A stretch of 64,000 nucleotides of DNA from Hazenella coriacea (GCF_004341825.1 NZ_SMAG01000003.1:434001-498000); one strand, 5' to 3'; positions 34,907 through 45,440 are shown, counted from the stretch's first letter. The notes: generated by a model from the letters alone, not told the origin. Made by a program: numbers and translations.

Positions 34907-36163
34907 TTATCCTAATCGAACACGGGCAAATTTACGACGACCCACTTGTACAACCATGTCATTCTCCACTTTGACTTGTAGTTGAACATCAGTCACTTTT
35001 TCTTGATTGATTCGTACACCGCCCTGTTGTAACATTCGTCGTGCTTCTCCATTAGAAGAAACTAATCCCAATTGAGATAGAAGAGTAACAATCCAGATCT
35101 TTCCATCGTTGAGTTCATTGTTATTAATTGTTACCTGTTCAATCTCATCGGGTAAATCACGCTGTTGGAATACAGTCCGAAAACGAGCCTCTGCCTCTTT
35201 AGCTGCTTCTTCACCATGGTACATACGTACTAAAGTAAAAGCTAGTTTCATTTTGGCATCACGTGGATGGATCGTACCTTGAGCAAGACCCGATCTTAAT
35301 GATTCTAAATCAGCTAGACTAAGGTCAGTAACTAACTCATAGTATTTAAGCATGAGCTCATCAGGAATTGACATTGCTTTTCCATACATCTCACTTGGTT
35401 CTTCATCAATACCAATGTAATTTCCAAGGCTTTTGCTCATTTTCTTCACACCATCGAGCCCTTCAAGAAGTGGCATAGTCAAAATCACTTGTTCTTCTTG
35501 ACCATACTCTTTTTGAAGTTGACGTCCCATCAGTAAGTTAAAGGTTTGATCCGTCCCACCTAACTCTACATCTGTATGAAGGGCTACAGAATCATACCCC
35601 TGCATTAAAGGATAGAAAAATTCATGAATACCAATTGCTTGACCACTATGGTAACGCTTCGAGAAGTCATCCCGTTCTAATATCCGAGCTACTGTACATT
35701 TAGCTGCAAGCTTAGTGATATCTGCAAAAGTAAGTGGACTTAACCAGTGACTGTTAAAGTGAATTTCTATCTTTTCAGGGTCTAACACCTTGAACAACTG
35801 ATCCGTGTAAGTTTTTGCATTCTTTTTTACTTCATCTTCACTTAATGGCTTCCGTGTTTCTGACTTTCCAGACGGATCTCCGATCTGTGCTGTAAAGTCA
35901 CCAATGACTAATTGCACCATATGACCCAATCGTTGAAAATCACGTAGTTTATGAAAGACTACAGTATGACCAATATGAATATCAGGAGCTGTTGGATCAA
36001 GACCTAGCTTTACTTTTAAGGGAGTTTGGGTTTCAAGAGAACGTCTAATCTTCTCTTCCAACATATCCATCGGTAAAATCTCTGATACACCACGTTCTAA
36101 AATTGCCAGTTGTCGTTCAATCTCTGCTTTCACTTCTGGCTGTATGGTTTCTTCTGTTGTCAA
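34907..36163 (-). CDS. tyrS: Tyrosyl-tRNA synthetase
   Basis: A class I synthetase of about 418 residues: DIHIGHTVV carries the HIGH motif (~70), [17 protein letters not shown] binds tyrosine, KKMSKSLGN the KMSKS loop, and the C-terminal S4-like RNA-binding domain covers ~350-415. It charges tRNA-Tyr. The start is probably TTG 36163, with AGAGGTG six bases upstream; a GTG at 36172 overlaps that site. A Tyr T-box precedes it. Confidence 0.95.
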   Translation of the reverse strand: MTTEETIQPEVKAEIERQLAILERGVSEILPMDMLEEKIRRSLETQTPLKVKLGLDPTAPDIHIGHTVVFHKLRDFQRLGHMVQLVIGDFTAQIGDPSGKSETRKPLSEDEVKKNAKTYTDQLFKVLDPEKIEIHFNSHWLSPLTFADITKLAAKCTVARILERDDFSKRYHSGQAIGIHEFFYPLMQGYDSVALHTDVELGGTDQTFNLLMGRQLQKEYGQEEQVILTMPLLEGLDGVKKMSKSLGNYIGIDEEPSEMYGKAMSIPDELMLKYYELVTDLSLADLESLRSGLAQGTIHPRDAKMKLAFTLVRMYHGEEAAKEAEARFRTVFQQRDLPDEIEQVTINNNELNDGKIWIVTLLSQLGLVSSNGEARRMLQQGGVRINQEKVTDVQLQVKVENDMVVQVGRRKFARVRLG

Positions 36164-36187
36164 TTGGATCACCTCTGATTAAAATGA

Positions 36188-36442
36188 AAATAAAAAACCC
36201 CCATCCCTAAAAAGGGACGGAGGTTGATTCCGCGGTACCACCCTAATTGAAAGTTATATATAAACTTTCCGCTTGGTTTTCATAACGAAGAGTATTCTCC
36301 GGGTGCACAAAATTCACACCAAGCTCCCAAGTGTAATTCACCCTGTAGTCGATTGCTGATTCACACCAACCATCAGCTCTCTGAGTAATCGTACCTACTG
36401 GCTACTAAGCTTGTTCACTGCCTTTTCCAGTTAATCAATTTG
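36188..36442 (-). promoter_or_regulatory. T-box: Tyr T-box leader of tyrS
   Basis: On the reverse strand: an AG-rich Stem I (AGAGAGCTGATGGTTGG), a likely specifier UAC (complement of 36345-36347, within GACTACAGG), the invariant T-box AGGGTGGTACCGCGG (complement of 36230-36244), then the competing terminator CCTCCGTCCC...GGGATGGGGG with T6. Uncharged tRNA-Tyr binding would stabilise the antiterminator and switch tyrS on. UAC is a Tyr codon, in agreement with the gene. Confidence 0.92.
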
Positions 36443-36524
36443 TTGTTATTTTATGCCTTGACCAAAACAGATGTTTCGGTAATTATGATATAATATAACC
36501 CAATGTGAGGGGGTTAGCAAGACC

Positions 36525-38828
36525 ATGGGGAAAGAATATAAAAAACGATCAGAAAGTCTAAACAGACCTCTAGGAAAGCGCATCCTCAAAGGAACCCTTA
36601 CCACTTTGTTTGTCCTCTTTGTTATTAGTCTTGTACTAATTGTTGGAGGCATTGGAGTGGGAGCAGGAATTGTCTCAGCAATGGTTAAAGACGAAAAATT
36701 ACGTACCAAAGATGACTTTCAAAAAGATTTCGATAGTTTGACGCAGAATAGTTATGCTTATTTTCAAAATAAGGATAAAAATGGTGATTCTGTTCTGATC
36801 GGTAAGTTACGTAATAACGGAAATAGTATTAAACCAGTGACATCGACTAAAGATGTAAGTAAATACCTCATTGACGCCTTTATTTCGACAGAGGATCAAG
36901 AGTTTTATGAACATAGTGGAATCGTCCCCCGTTCTCTCATGCGAGCAACGATCCAACAAGCTACGAAGTCAGATACAAAAACGGGTGGTAGTACCATCAC
37001 CCAGCAATTGGTTAAAAACGTCATTTTGAAAAATTCAGATAAAGATGTCTCTCGAAAAGCAAAAGAAATTGTTCTTGCGATTCGTTTAGATTCAATGTTT
37101 GAAAAAGAGGAGATTTTTGTTCACTACCTAAACAGTGTTTACTTCGGAAAAGGCGCAGATGGTTTACATATGTATGGAGTTCAATCTGCAGCCCATGGTC
37201 TCTTTAATAAAGAGGTTGATCAATTAGAACCTGCTCAAGCAGCATACATTGCTGGTATGGTTCAACGCCCTAACGATTATAATCCAATTTCTGAAGACCC
37301 GAAAAACTTACAACGTGGTTTAAGCCGAATGAAGATCGTCTTAAATAACATGTTAGCAAACCAAAAAATCACGCAACAACAGTATGATGAAGCGTTGAAG
37401 TTTGATATCAAAGCTTCATTAGCAAAACCGAGTGATTTTGAGAACAGCTATACCAAGTATCCCTTTATTATGCACGCAATCGAAGAAGAAGCCGCTGAAG
37501 TATTCATGGAGATGGATAATCTCAATATCACAGAACTAAGTAAACAAGGGAAATACCGAGCCACCTTAAAGGATTATAAAAAGAAAGCAATGTCTGGTGG
37601 GTATCGTTTCTACACAACGATTGATCAACAAATGTATGATGCCGTTAACAAAGCAGCCACAGAGAGACTCAAGTTTCGTGACAAAACCTATAAGGGAATC
37701 AAAGATCATGAACAATTAGGTGCTGTAATCATTGACAATCGCAATGGAGCCGTTCTAGCTTTTGTCTCTGGAGCTAATCAAGGTCAAAATATAAACCAAA
37801 AAGATCATGCTTTACATGCAACGAATCAACCTGGGTCAGCAATTAAACCATTACTCGTTTATGCCCCTGCGGTGAATGAAGGAGTTATTTCTTCAGGTAC
37901 ACTCATTTTAGATGAAATGATCAAAAAAAGTGATGGTTCAGGCTACTATAAAAACGCAAACAATAAATATAAAGGTCCTGTAAATGCCAGTACAGCTTTG
38001 AAATACTCTTACAACATTCCTGCGATTAAAGTATTTAACCACATGGGACATCAAACTGGATTTGAATACTTAAATAAGATGGGAATTCCACCTCATGAAA
38101 ATGATGGTGAATCAGCAGCCATCGGTGGAGCTACCAATGGTTACACGGTTGAAAAAATGACAGCAGCCTTTGCAACCCTTGGGAATGACGGGAAATATAA
38201 CAAGCCTTTCATGATCTCCAAGATTGAGGATGCTGATGGTAAAGTAATCTGGGAACATCAAACACAACCAGTAGAGGTCTTCACACCACAAACTGCTTTT
38301 GAAACGAACAAGATGTTACGCCAAGTATTAACTGGAACAGGTGCATATGTTGGAGGTAAAGTTAGTGGTTATGATCTCGCTGGAAAAACGGGAACAACCT
38401 CTGACGATAAGGATCTCTGGTTTGTCGGTTATACACCACAGATCACTTTAGGCGTCTGGGGAGGATATGACTATAACTTCTCCATGAAACATAATAGTCA
38501 CTTCACCAAGCAAGCTTGGGTCAACATCTTTAAAGCTGCTGCCCAAGCAAACCCTGGGTATTTTGATAAAAAGGCTCGCTTTAATAGCCCTGGTGGCGGT
38601 GTAAAAGGGATCGCCTGTATCGAATGTGATCGAATCCGTGATTATCATCAGAAGAAACAAGCAGAGGAAGACAAGAAAAAGCAGGACGATCATAGAAAAG
38701 GCGGTACAAAACCACCTGGGCATCGAGATCCAGATCCGCCGATTACAACACCTCCTACATTTCCACCACCAAATACAACACCACCAATCATACCTGAGCC
38801 TCCAAATAGAGAAGAAGGATCAGAATAA
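36525..38828 (+). CDS. Class A penicillin-binding protein
   Basis: A 767-residue bifunctional PBP. One TM helix at 22-52, the GT51 transglycosylase domain at ~85-260 (EDQEFYEHSG, TGGSTITQQLVKN), and the transpeptidase at ~380-690 with SxxK in QPGSAIKPL, SYN in KYSYNIP and KTG in AGKTGTTSD. It polymerises and crosslinks peptidoglycan outside the membrane. The tail (~710-767) has a Cys pair (IACIECD), a Lys-rich helix and then a Pro/Thr-rich disordered end. The GAGGGGG ribosome site is about eleven bases from ATG. Confidence 0.95.
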   Translation: MGKEYKKRSESLNRPLGKRILKGTLTTLFVLFVISLVLIVGGIGVGAGIVSAMVKDEKLRTKDDFQKDFDSLTQNSYAYFQNKDKNGDSVLIGKLRNNGNSIKPVTSTKDVSKYLIDAFISTEDQEFYEHSGIVPRSLMRATIQQATKSDTKTGGSTITQQLVKNVILKNSDKDVSRKAKEIVLAIRLDSMFEKEEIFVHYLNSVYFGKGADGLHMYGVQSAAHGLFNKEVDQLEPAQAAYIAGMVQRPNDYNPISEDPKNLQRGLSRMKIVLNNMLANQKITQQQYDEALKFDIKASLAKPSDFENSYTKYPFIMHAIEEEAAEVFMEMDNLNITELSKQGKYRATLKDYKKKAMSGGYRFYTTIDQQMYDAVNKAATERLKFRDKTYKGIKDHEQLGAVIIDNRNGAVLAFVSGANQGQNINQKDHALHATNQPGSAIKPLLVYAPAVNEGVISSGTLILDEMIKKSDGSGYYKNANNKYKGPVNASTALKYSYNIPAIKVFNHMGHQTGFEYLNKMGIPPHENDGESAAIGGATNGYTVEKMTAAFATLGNDGKYNKPFMISKIEDADGKVIWEHQTQPVEVFTPQTAFETNKMLRQVLTGTGAYVGGKVSGYDLAGKTGTTSDDKDLWFVGYTPQITLGVWGGYDYNFSMKHNSHFTKQAWVNIFKAAAQANPGYFDKKARFNSPGGGVKGIACIECDRIRDYHQKKQAEEDKKKQDDHRKGGTKPPGHRDPDPPITTPPTFPPPNTTPPIIPEPPNREEGSE

Positions 38829-38840
38829 ACGCAAAGTCGA

Positions 38841-38870
38841 AAGCCTCCAGATTTTATGGAGGCTTTTTTC
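38841..38870 (+). terminator. Terminator of the first PBP gene
   Basis: AAAGCCTCCA / TGGAGGCTTT with T6. Confidence 0.9.
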
Positions 38871-39337
38871 TATGAAAACACAAGAGGATGAACATCAAGC
38901 TATATTACTTAGATATTTGGTCATTTTCATCCCCAGCAGTTCTAGAATTTTTTTTGTAGTAAAGGACACAATTTCCGAATGAAGTTACGAATAAGAAGAG
39001 TAGACACTATTTTAAAATATAATGCTTAACACATCAATCAAAAGTCTTTTCGTCTATACACATCACTTTTAGTTTAAAAAAGATGTGTGGCTGACTGCAA
39101 CAGTCAAACAAAAACGGGAGCAGATTCTCGCTATCGTTTCCTTATTCCCATCATGTACTTAACCATGGGGAAAGGATCTAAACACCACGGAACCATGCAA
39201 ACCGAATCACTTAGATGCAAACATGATGTCATCCACAGCCAAATTCAATTTCATCTAATCGTCAATATTTTTCTATGAACTGCCTTCTTGGTTCCTGTGA
39301 TATAATGATTTGGCAGTTGCAAAGGGGGAATCATTGG
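38871..39337. other. Intergenic stretch between the PBP genes
   Basis: Nothing I would call a gene. It has an ACACATC/GATGTGT inverted repeat (about 39056-39088) without T-run and a TATAAT at 39301-39306 that may be the -10 of the second PBP gene. Start of that gene is set by AAAGGGGGA. Confidence 0.5.
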
Positions 39338-41581
39338 ATGCAAAAAGATGGTTTCAACCCAAAACAGAAAAAGAAAAATAAATTTTTGGGTCAACCTATC
39401 TTTAAACGAATGCTTCAAGTCTTTTTTGTCTGTTTTGTCATGATTTTGATTGTATCAGTTGCTTCTTTAGGCTTTGGTGCTGGATTGGTCTCAGCGATTG
39501 CCAAAGATGAGAAAATACGAAACAAAGAGGATTTTGATGAAAAGTTACAAGGTTGGTCACAGACTAGTTATGCATACTTTGGAGCTCCAGAAGGAAAGGA
39601 ACCTGAACGAATCGGTGCGATGATCACAGAATTAGATCGCCAATTGTTAACGGATTTGGATCAGGTAAACCCTTATTTCATCAAAGCTTTTCTCTCCGTT
39701 GAAGACCGTGAATTCTATCAGCATAAAGGAATTGTTCCTCGCTCCTTGCTTCGTGCTACTTATCAACAAATATCAGGTAGCGAAGAGACCTCAGGTGGGT
39801 CAACACTTACACAACAATTAGTCAAATTAGAGGTTTTAAAAGATAGTACCCAGTCTTATGAACGGAAAGCATTAGAGATTATCAACGCGATCCGAATCGA
39901 GAAGTACTATAATAAAGAGGAGATTTTCCTCTCCTACTTAAATGGTGTCTTTTTCGGTAAAGGCGCTCATAACAAAAATATGTCTGGGGTTTCAGCTGCA
40001 GCTAAAGGTATTTTTAATAAATCCCAAGATGAGTTAAATCTTGCCCAAGCCGCTTATATAGCTGGTATGGTTCAACGTCCTAACGGATACAATCCATTCC
40101 GTGGTGAAGAGAATTTAAAAGTCGGATTGGAACGGATGAAAGAAGTATTAGATAAGATGTTATTGCAAAAGGCAATTACACAGCAAGAGTATAACGAAGC
40201 GATTGCGTTCGATTTGAAAGGCTCTCTTGCCACTAGTGATCAATTTACCAATGCTTATAATGAGTATCCCTTTATCGTGACAGCTGTTGAACGGGAAGCA
40301 ATGAAAATTCTTCGTGAGAAAGATAAAGGTAATCCAGAAGCCAAAGATAAAACCACTAAAGATTACCAAAAACAAGTCCGCCAAGGCGGCTTTCACATCT
40401 ATACCACCGTGGATCGTCAATTATACGATGAGATGAATAATTCTTTAAAAGGCCTCCATTACCCATCGAAAAAAATTCGCGGGAAAATGGTTCAAGAACA
40501 AGTGGGAGCTGTACTGATCGATAATAAAACGGGTGCTGTCCTCTCCTTCTTTGCTGGAACGGACTTTGCTAAAGATGAGATGGACCATGCTTTTGAAGCT
40601 ACCAACCAACCAGGATCGACGATTAAACCCCTACTTGTGTATGGACCAGCATTAAATGAAGGACTCATCTCACCCGGCTCTATTCTAATCGATGAGCCCG
40701 TTCAAAAAACAGGTACCAACAAGTATTACAAAAATTCAGGTGGGGGCGAATATGGGGCCATTAGTGCAACTGACTCATTGAAAAAATCCTTAAACAGAAC
40801 CACAGTAAAACTCTTCCGACAACTGGGGTTCGAAAAAGGGTTTGATTACTTACGCCAGATGGATCTTCCTCCACATAAGAATGACTGGGAAGCAGCTGCT
40901 CTTGGTGGGATGTACAATGGATACACTGTCGACAAAGTGACTGCAGCTTTTGCGATGATTGGAAACAATGGGGTGTATAATAAACCCCACCTGATCGACC
41001 GAATCACAGATGCCGATGGGAAAGAAATTTATAACTTCCATGAGGCAAACAAGCCTAAACAAGTATTCTCTCCACAAGCATCCTACTCTTTATCACAAAT
41101 GTTACGCCAAGTAGTCATATCTGGAACGGCAGCTGGAAGCATCGGACCATCTGTAGGGGGATACACGGTAGCGGGTAAAACAGGGACAACCTCGAATGAG
41201 TGGGATTTATGGTTCGTAGGTTACACACCTGAAGTTTCACTCGGTGTTTGGTCTGGCTTTGATTACAATGCAAAAGGTAGTAAAAACCTTGCTAAAACAG
41301 CTTGGGTGAAACTATTTAAAGCTGCTGCAAAGACAAGACCTGATCTCATTAAAAAAGGGACTCAGTTTGATAGCTCACGCGGTGAAGTAGAGCATAAATG
41401 CTTTGAGTGCGATAAAGTTCCACCACCACCGCCAGCTGGTGATGGTGACGGTGAGCAACAACCACAGCAACAGCAAGCACCACAACAAACAGAGCAACCA
41501 CCTACAACTGGTGAACAACCACCGCAGCAAACAGAGCAACCACCTACAACTGGTGAACAACAACCAAATCCAACCCAATAA
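39338..41581 (+). CDS. Class A penicillin-binding protein, paralogue
   Basis: 747 residues, collinear with the preceding PBP: one TM helix near 22-50, GT51 with EDREFYQHKG and SGGSTLTQQLVK, and transpeptidase motifs QPGSTIKPL, KSLNRT and AGKTGTTSNE. Same Cys pair near the end (KCFECD). ATG 39338 is chosen because AAAGGGGGA lies eight bases upstream; earlier in-frame codons lack a site. The C-terminal tail is Gln/Pro/Thr-rich with a tandem 14-residue repeat. It appears to be an old tandem duplicate; a terminator and ~510 bases separate the two. Confidence 0.95.
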   Translation: MQKDGFNPKQKKKNKFLGQPIFKRMLQVFFVCFVMILIVSVASLGFGAGLVSAIAKDEKIRNKEDFDEKLQGWSQTSYAYFGAPEGKEPERIGAMITELDRQLLTDLDQVNPYFIKAFLSVEDREFYQHKGIVPRSLLRATYQQISGSEETSGGSTLTQQLVKLEVLKDSTQSYERKALEIINAIRIEKYYNKEEIFLSYLNGVFFGKGAHNKNMSGVSAAAKGIFNKSQDELNLAQAAYIAGMVQRPNGYNPFRGEENLKVGLERMKEVLDKMLLQKAITQQEYNEAIAFDLKGSLATSDQFTNAYNEYPFIVTAVEREAMKILREKDKGNPEAKDKTTKDYQKQVRQGGFHIYTTVDRQLYDEMNNSLKGLHYPSKKIRGKMVQEQVGAVLIDNKTGAVLSFFAGTDFAKDEMDHAFEATNQPGSTIKPLLVYGPALNEGLISPGSILIDEPVQKTGTNKYYKNSGGGEYGAISATDSLKKSLNRTTVKLFRQLGFEKGFDYLRQMDLPPHKNDWEAAALGGMYNGYTVDKVTAAFAMIGNNGVYNKPHLIDRITDADGKEIYNFHEANKPKQVFSPQASYSLSQMLRQVVISGTAAGSIGPSVGGYTVAGKTGTTSNEWDLWFVGYTPEVSLGVWSGFDYNAKGSKNLAKTAWVKLFKAAAKTRPDLIKKGTQFDSSRGEVEHKCFECDKVPPPPPAGDGDGEQQPQQQQAPQQTEQPPTTGEQPPQQTEQPPTTGEQQPNPTQ
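41483..41566 (+). repeat. Two-copy 42-bp tandem repeat in the PBP tail
   Basis: Two near-identical 42-base units encode QQTEQPPTTGEQPP and QQTEQPPTTGEQQP. The DNA differs at only a few positions, so the repeat can expand or contract in frame. Confidence 0.85.
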
Positions 41582-41640
41582 GATCAGACCGACTAGTATG
41601 ACAGATCAAGACTGAAGCAAATAATTCGATCCATAAGTAA

Positions 41641-41677
41641 TAACCCCTCTTCCATCACTAGGAAGAGGGGTATTTTA
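41641..41677. terminator. Bidirectional terminator
   Basis: ACCCCTCTTCC / GGAAGAGGGGT with a seven-base loop, between the convergent PBP and acsA genes. Confidence 0.85.
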
Positions 41678-41691
41678 TATTATGTTCTTAC

Positions 41692-43410
41692 TTAATCTTC
41701 CATCGTGGATAAATCACCTGTTGGTAAACCTAATTCCCAAACTTTTAACACTCGACGCATGATTTTACCACTTCTTGTTTTAGGAAGTTTCTCTTTGAAT
41801 TCAATCTCACGTGGTGCAGCATGAGCAGCTAACCCCGTTTTGACAAAAGCACGAATCTCTTCAATCAGTTGATCAGATGGTTCATAACCCACACGTAGAG
41901 AAATATAAGCTTTAATAATTTCTCCTCGAACAGGATCTGGTTTTCCGATCACACCCGCTTCAGCTACAGCAGGGTGCTCAACGAGTTTACTTTCTACTTC
42001 AAATGGTCCAACTCGTTCACCTGATGTGTTAATCACATCATCTACACGTCCTTGGAACCAAAAATAACCTTCTTCATCTATATAAGCAGAATCGCCCGAG
42101 ACATACCAACCTTCAATCTCAAAGTATTCTTGATATTTGGCAGGATTATTCCAAATTTGACGCATCATTGAAGGCCAAGAGGGCTTAATTGCTAAATTCC
42201 CCATGCGGTAAGGTGGTAATTCATTTCCTTGGTCATCGATAATCGCTGCCTCGATTCCTGGAAATGGTTTGCCCATGGAGCCAGGCTTCACATCCATCTG
42301 AGGATAGTTAGAGATAAGAATCGCCCCTGTCTCCGTCATCCACCAATTATCATGAATCCGCTTGCCATATACCTCCATGCCCCAGCGAACTACTTCTGGG
42401 TTCAAAGGCTCTCCAACGCTTAAGATATGTCGAACAGAAGAGAGATCATATTTTTTCACAACTTCATTTCCGGCTCCCATCAACATACGAAAAGCGGTTG
42501 GAGCGGAATACCAAATAGTCACTTTATTCTTTTCAAGTGTCTGATACCAGTCATCTGGACTAAATCGTCCTCCACGAATCACATTAGTAACTCCATTTAA
42601 CCATGGGGCAAAAACTCCATAAGCCGTTCCTGTTACCCAACCAGGATCAGCCGTACACCAATAGACATCCCCTTCTTGGAGATCTAAGATCCATTTACCG
42701 GTCTGGTAATGTTGAATCATCCCATTGTGTACATGGAGTACACCTTTGGGCTTACCTGTCGATCCAGAAGTATAATGAATCAACATGGGGTCTTCACGGT
42801 CAACCCATTCGATCTCTAACTCTTTTGAGGCTCGTTCCATCTCTTCCCCAAAGTTATACTGACCTTCTTTTAAATCTTCCGTTTCTCCTACTAAGATCAC
42901 GTGTTTAAGGTGAGGAAGCTCGTCCACAGGTACACGTTCCAAAAGCTGTGGAGTAGTAATAATGGCTGTTGCTTCACTATTTTCTAAACGATCTTTTACG
43001 GCAGCTTGCATAAATGCTTCAAATAGTGGTCCAACTACAGCGCCAATTTTGATCGCTCCTAAAAAGCTAAAATATAGCTCTGGACTTCGAGGCATAAAGA
43101 TAAAAACCCGATCTCCCTTTTTGACTCCTAATTGACGTAATACATTTCCAAACTGATTGGACTTATCTTTCATTTGTCCAAATGTATAACTTTCATCTCG
43201 TGTTTGATCACTATACTTTAAAGCTATCTGATCCTTTTTACCCGATTCTACATGACGGTCAATCGCCTCAAAAGCTGCATTTACTTTTCCAGTCGTATGC
43301 CAAGTGAAATTTTTCTCCACTTGTCCCCAATCAAATATTTTTACAGCTTCTTCATAATTGGACATATTATTCCTGGAAGTTTGTACTGGAATACGTTCTG
43401 TATGCTCCAA
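41692..43410 (-). CDS. acsA: Acetyl-CoA synthetase
   Basis: 572 residues, the length of Bacillus AcsA. AMP-binding motif IHYTSGSTGKPKGVLHVH (~213-230), WWMTETGA, YVSGDSAYIDEEGYFWFQGR and, near the C-terminus, LPKTRSGKIMRRVLK with the catalytic Lys. It makes acetyl-CoA from acetate, ATP and CoA. In B. subtilis this Lys is acetylated by AcuA and deacetylated by AcuC, both encoded next door here. Start TTG with AGGAGGAG upstream. A cre-like site sits between promoter and start. Confidence 0.95.
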   Translation of the reverse strand: MEHTERIPVQTSRNNMSNYEEAVKIFDWGQVEKNFTWHTTGKVNAAFEAIDRHVESGKKDQIALKYSDQTRDESYTFGQMKDKSNQFGNVLRQLGVKKGDRVFIFMPRSPELYFSFLGAIKIGAVVGPLFEAFMQAAVKDRLENSEATAIITTPQLLERVPVDELPHLKHVILVGETEDLKEGQYNFGEEMERASKELEIEWVDREDPMLIHYTSGSTGKPKGVLHVHNGMIQHYQTGKWILDLQEGDVYWCTADPGWVTGTAYGVFAPWLNGVTNVIRGGRFSPDDWYQTLEKNKVTIWYSAPTAFRMLMGAGNEVVKKYDLSSVRHILSVGEPLNPEVVRWGMEVYGKRIHDNWWMTETGAILISNYPQMDVKPGSMGKPFPGIEAAIIDDQGNELPPYRMGNLAIKPSWPSMMRQIWNNPAKYQEYFEIEGWYVSGDSAYIDEEGYFWFQGRVDDVINTSGERVGPFEVESKLVEHPAVAEAGVIGKPDPVRGEIIKAYISLRVGYEPSDQLIEEIRAFVKTGLAAHAAPREIEFKEKLPKTRSGKIMRRVLKVWELGLPTGDLSTMED

Positions 43411-43432
43411 TTAAACTCCTCCTTTATGGCAA

Positions 43433-43448
43433 ATGAAAACGATTCCAT
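43433..43448 (-). promoter_or_regulatory. cre: cre-like site in the acsA leader
   Basis: ATGAAAACGATTCCAT matches the WTGNNARCGNWWWCAW cre pattern with one mismatch. Relative to the predicted start point (about 43450) it covers roughly +2 to +17, a roadblock position for CcpA. ccpA is encoded about 3 kb away. Confidence 0.65.
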
Positions 43449-43456
43449 TTGTCACT

Positions 43457-43484
43457 ATTATATCATATGTTTGAACATTATCAA
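43457..43484 (-). promoter_or_regulatory. Sigma-A promoter of acsA
   Basis: Reverse strand: TTGATA (43479-43484), 16-base spacer, TATAAT (43457-43462). Confidence 0.7.
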
Positions 43485-43618
43485 TTTGGGTCTATATGGT
43501 ACAATATGATATATCTAAAGCCCTATTATCCGCATAATCAGTCTGTTTCTACTATACATTCATAGGGCCTTGATGTTATTCGATCACAGAAAAATAAACT
43601 AGGAGTGAGAAGAATTAA

Positions 43619-44251
43619 ATGGAACACATCAAAACGTTCCACCGCCAAGAGATCTCGACTTCTCACACAACTTTGATTGTGGAAGGTCCTGTTCCCTCTC
43701 AACAGATTGCAGCCTATCGTTTTCATGAGGGACTTGTGGCCTTTCGGCAACCTGAGGAACAGAAAGAAGCTCTGATCGGAATTGCTAGTTTACCAGAAGG
43801 TCGAATCATTATCGTACGTGACGGGGATTGTATCGTGGGGTATGTCACTTTTTTGTATCCTGATCCACTCGAACGCTGGTCAGAAGGAAAAATGATCGAT
43901 TTGCTTGAACTCGGCGCCATAGAGATCGCTGCTCCTTATCGTCATGGTGGGATTGGCAAAGAGATGTTAAGAACAGCTTTTGCTGATGATTATATGGAAA
44001 ACTACATTGTGATTTCGACAGAGTACTATTGGCATTGGGATCTAAAAGGGACTGGGCTCTCTGTATGGGAGTATCGGAAAGTGATGGAAAAGTTAATGGG
44101 AAGTGTTGGAATGCAGTGGTTTGCGACAGATGATCCTGAGATTACAGCCCATCCAGCCAATTGCTTAATGGCGAGAGTTGGCAAAAATGTCCCCTTAGAT
44201 TCAGTTGAACAATTTGACCGTTTGCGCTTTGTCAATCGACAATACTATTGA
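43619..44251 (+). CDS. acuA: AcuA-type GNAT protein acetyltransferase
   Basis: A 210-residue GNAT protein; the acetyl-CoA binding region is LGAIEIAAPYRHGGIGKEML (~98-117). In B. subtilis AcuA acetylates and inactivates AcsA. Divergent from acsA as in Bacillus. ATG lies thirteen bases after AGGAG, a long spacing. It is the first gene of an acuA-acuC unit. Confidence 0.92.
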   Translation: MEHIKTFHRQEISTSHTTLIVEGPVPSQQIAAYRFHEGLVAFRQPEEQKEALIGIASLPEGRIIIVRDGDCIVGYVTFLYPDPLERWSEGKMIDLLELGAIEIAAPYRHGGIGKEMLRTAFADDYMENYIVISTEYYWHWDLKGTGLSVWEYRKVMEKLMGSVGMQWFATDDPEITAHPANCLMARVGKNVPLDSVEQFDRLRFVNRQYY

Positions 44252-44285
44252 TCCTTGCGGTAGAAAGGTTCGGAGGGACCGCATC

Positions 44286-45440
44286 ATGAATAAAACACCT
44301 TGCTTTATATTTAGCGAACATCTTTATCGGTATGAATTTCACGATTCTCATCCATTTCATCCGATTCGTCTTAGAATGACTATGGATTTAATTAATCGGA
44401 TGCATTTACTTAAAAAAAATCAAATCATCCCCCCGCGCCTAGCTACTGAGGAAGAACTTACTCTGATCCATGATCCGCTTTATATTGACAAATTGATCCG
44501 TGCAGGTCGTGGTGAGTTGACACATGAACAAATGGTTCAGATCGGCATTGATACGGATGATAATCCACATTTTCCTGATATGCATGAAGTAGCTTCCTAT
44601 GTAGTGGGTGGAACCTTGGTTGCTATGGAACAAGTCATGTCTAATCAAGCATGCCATGCCTTACATCTCGGTGGTGGTTTGCATCATGCTTTACGTGGGA
44701 AAGCCTCTGGATTTTGCTTGTATAATGATGCTGCTGTTGCCATCGCTAAAATCAGAGATGAGTATGATGCAAAAGTATTATATATTGATACTGATGCTCA
44801 TCATGGAGATGGGGTACAGTGGGCCTTTTATAATGATCCACAAGTATTTACCATCTCCATTCATGAGACCGGAAAATATCTATTTCCAGGAACAGGTGCG
44901 GTTTATGAGCGTGGAGAAGAACTTGGTTTTGGAAGCAATATCAATATTCCTCTAGATGCTTTTACTGAAGATGACTCTTGGCTATATGCATTTGAACAAG
45001 TGATCCCCAAAGTGATCCAAGAGTTTAAGCCAGACGTTATCTTTTCTCAGCATGGTTGTGATGCACATCGGACTGATCCACAAACCCATCTTGCAGCTAC
45101 GATGAACATTTACCGTCTGATCCCCCAATACCTACACCAATGGGCACATCAATGGTGTGAAGGTCGTTGGATCGCCGTAGGGGGTGGTGGATATGATTTA
45201 TATCGTGTCGTTCCTCGTGCTTGGACCTATCTATGGGCCGAAATGACTGATCATCCCCTAAATGATGAACCTATTCCAATGGATTGGATCAATCATTGGC
45301 AAGCTCAAAGTCCTGTCTCCTTACCTTTAACCTTTCATGATCCAGACGGAACTTTCCCACCAATTCCTCGGAGAGCTGAGATTACTGAATTTAACGAAAG
45401 AATTGTCAAAAGAATCCTTCTATTTCTGGAAGGTTATTAA
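44286..45440 (+). CDS. acuC: AcuC-type protein deacetylase
   Basis: A class I histone-deacetylase-fold enzyme of about 384 residues. Zinc and charge-relay residues are in GLHHALRGKASGFCLYND, DTDAHHGDGVQ and QHGCDAH. In B. subtilis it reactivates acetylated AcsA. ATG 44286 has CGGAGGG upstream. It follows acuA by only 34 bases; the CBS/ACT-domain gene acuB that lies between them in B. subtilis is absent. Confidence 0.92.
   Translation: MNKTPCFIFSEHLYRYEFHDSHPFHPIRLRMTMDLINRMHLLKKNQIIPPRLATEEELTLIHDPLYIDKLIRAGRGELTHEQMVQIGIDTDDNPHFPDMHEVASYVVGGTLVAMEQVMSNQACHALHLGGGLHHALRGKASGFCLYNDAAVAIAKIRDEYDAKVLYIDTDAHHGDGVQWAFYNDPQVFTISIHETGKYLFPGTGAVYERGEELGFGSNINIPLDAFTEDDSWLYAFEQVIPKVIQEFKPDVIFSQHGCDAHRTDPQTHLAATMNIYRLIPQYLHQWAHQWCEGRWIAVGGGGYDLYRVVPRAWTYLWAEMTDHPLNDEPIPMDWINHWQAQSPVSLPLTFHDPDGTFPPIPRRAEITEFNERIVKRILLFLEGY

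Noticed and set aside
41375-41615. Frames in other phases across the PBP tail repeat
   Set aside because: Low-complexity repeats create long shadow frames on both strands.
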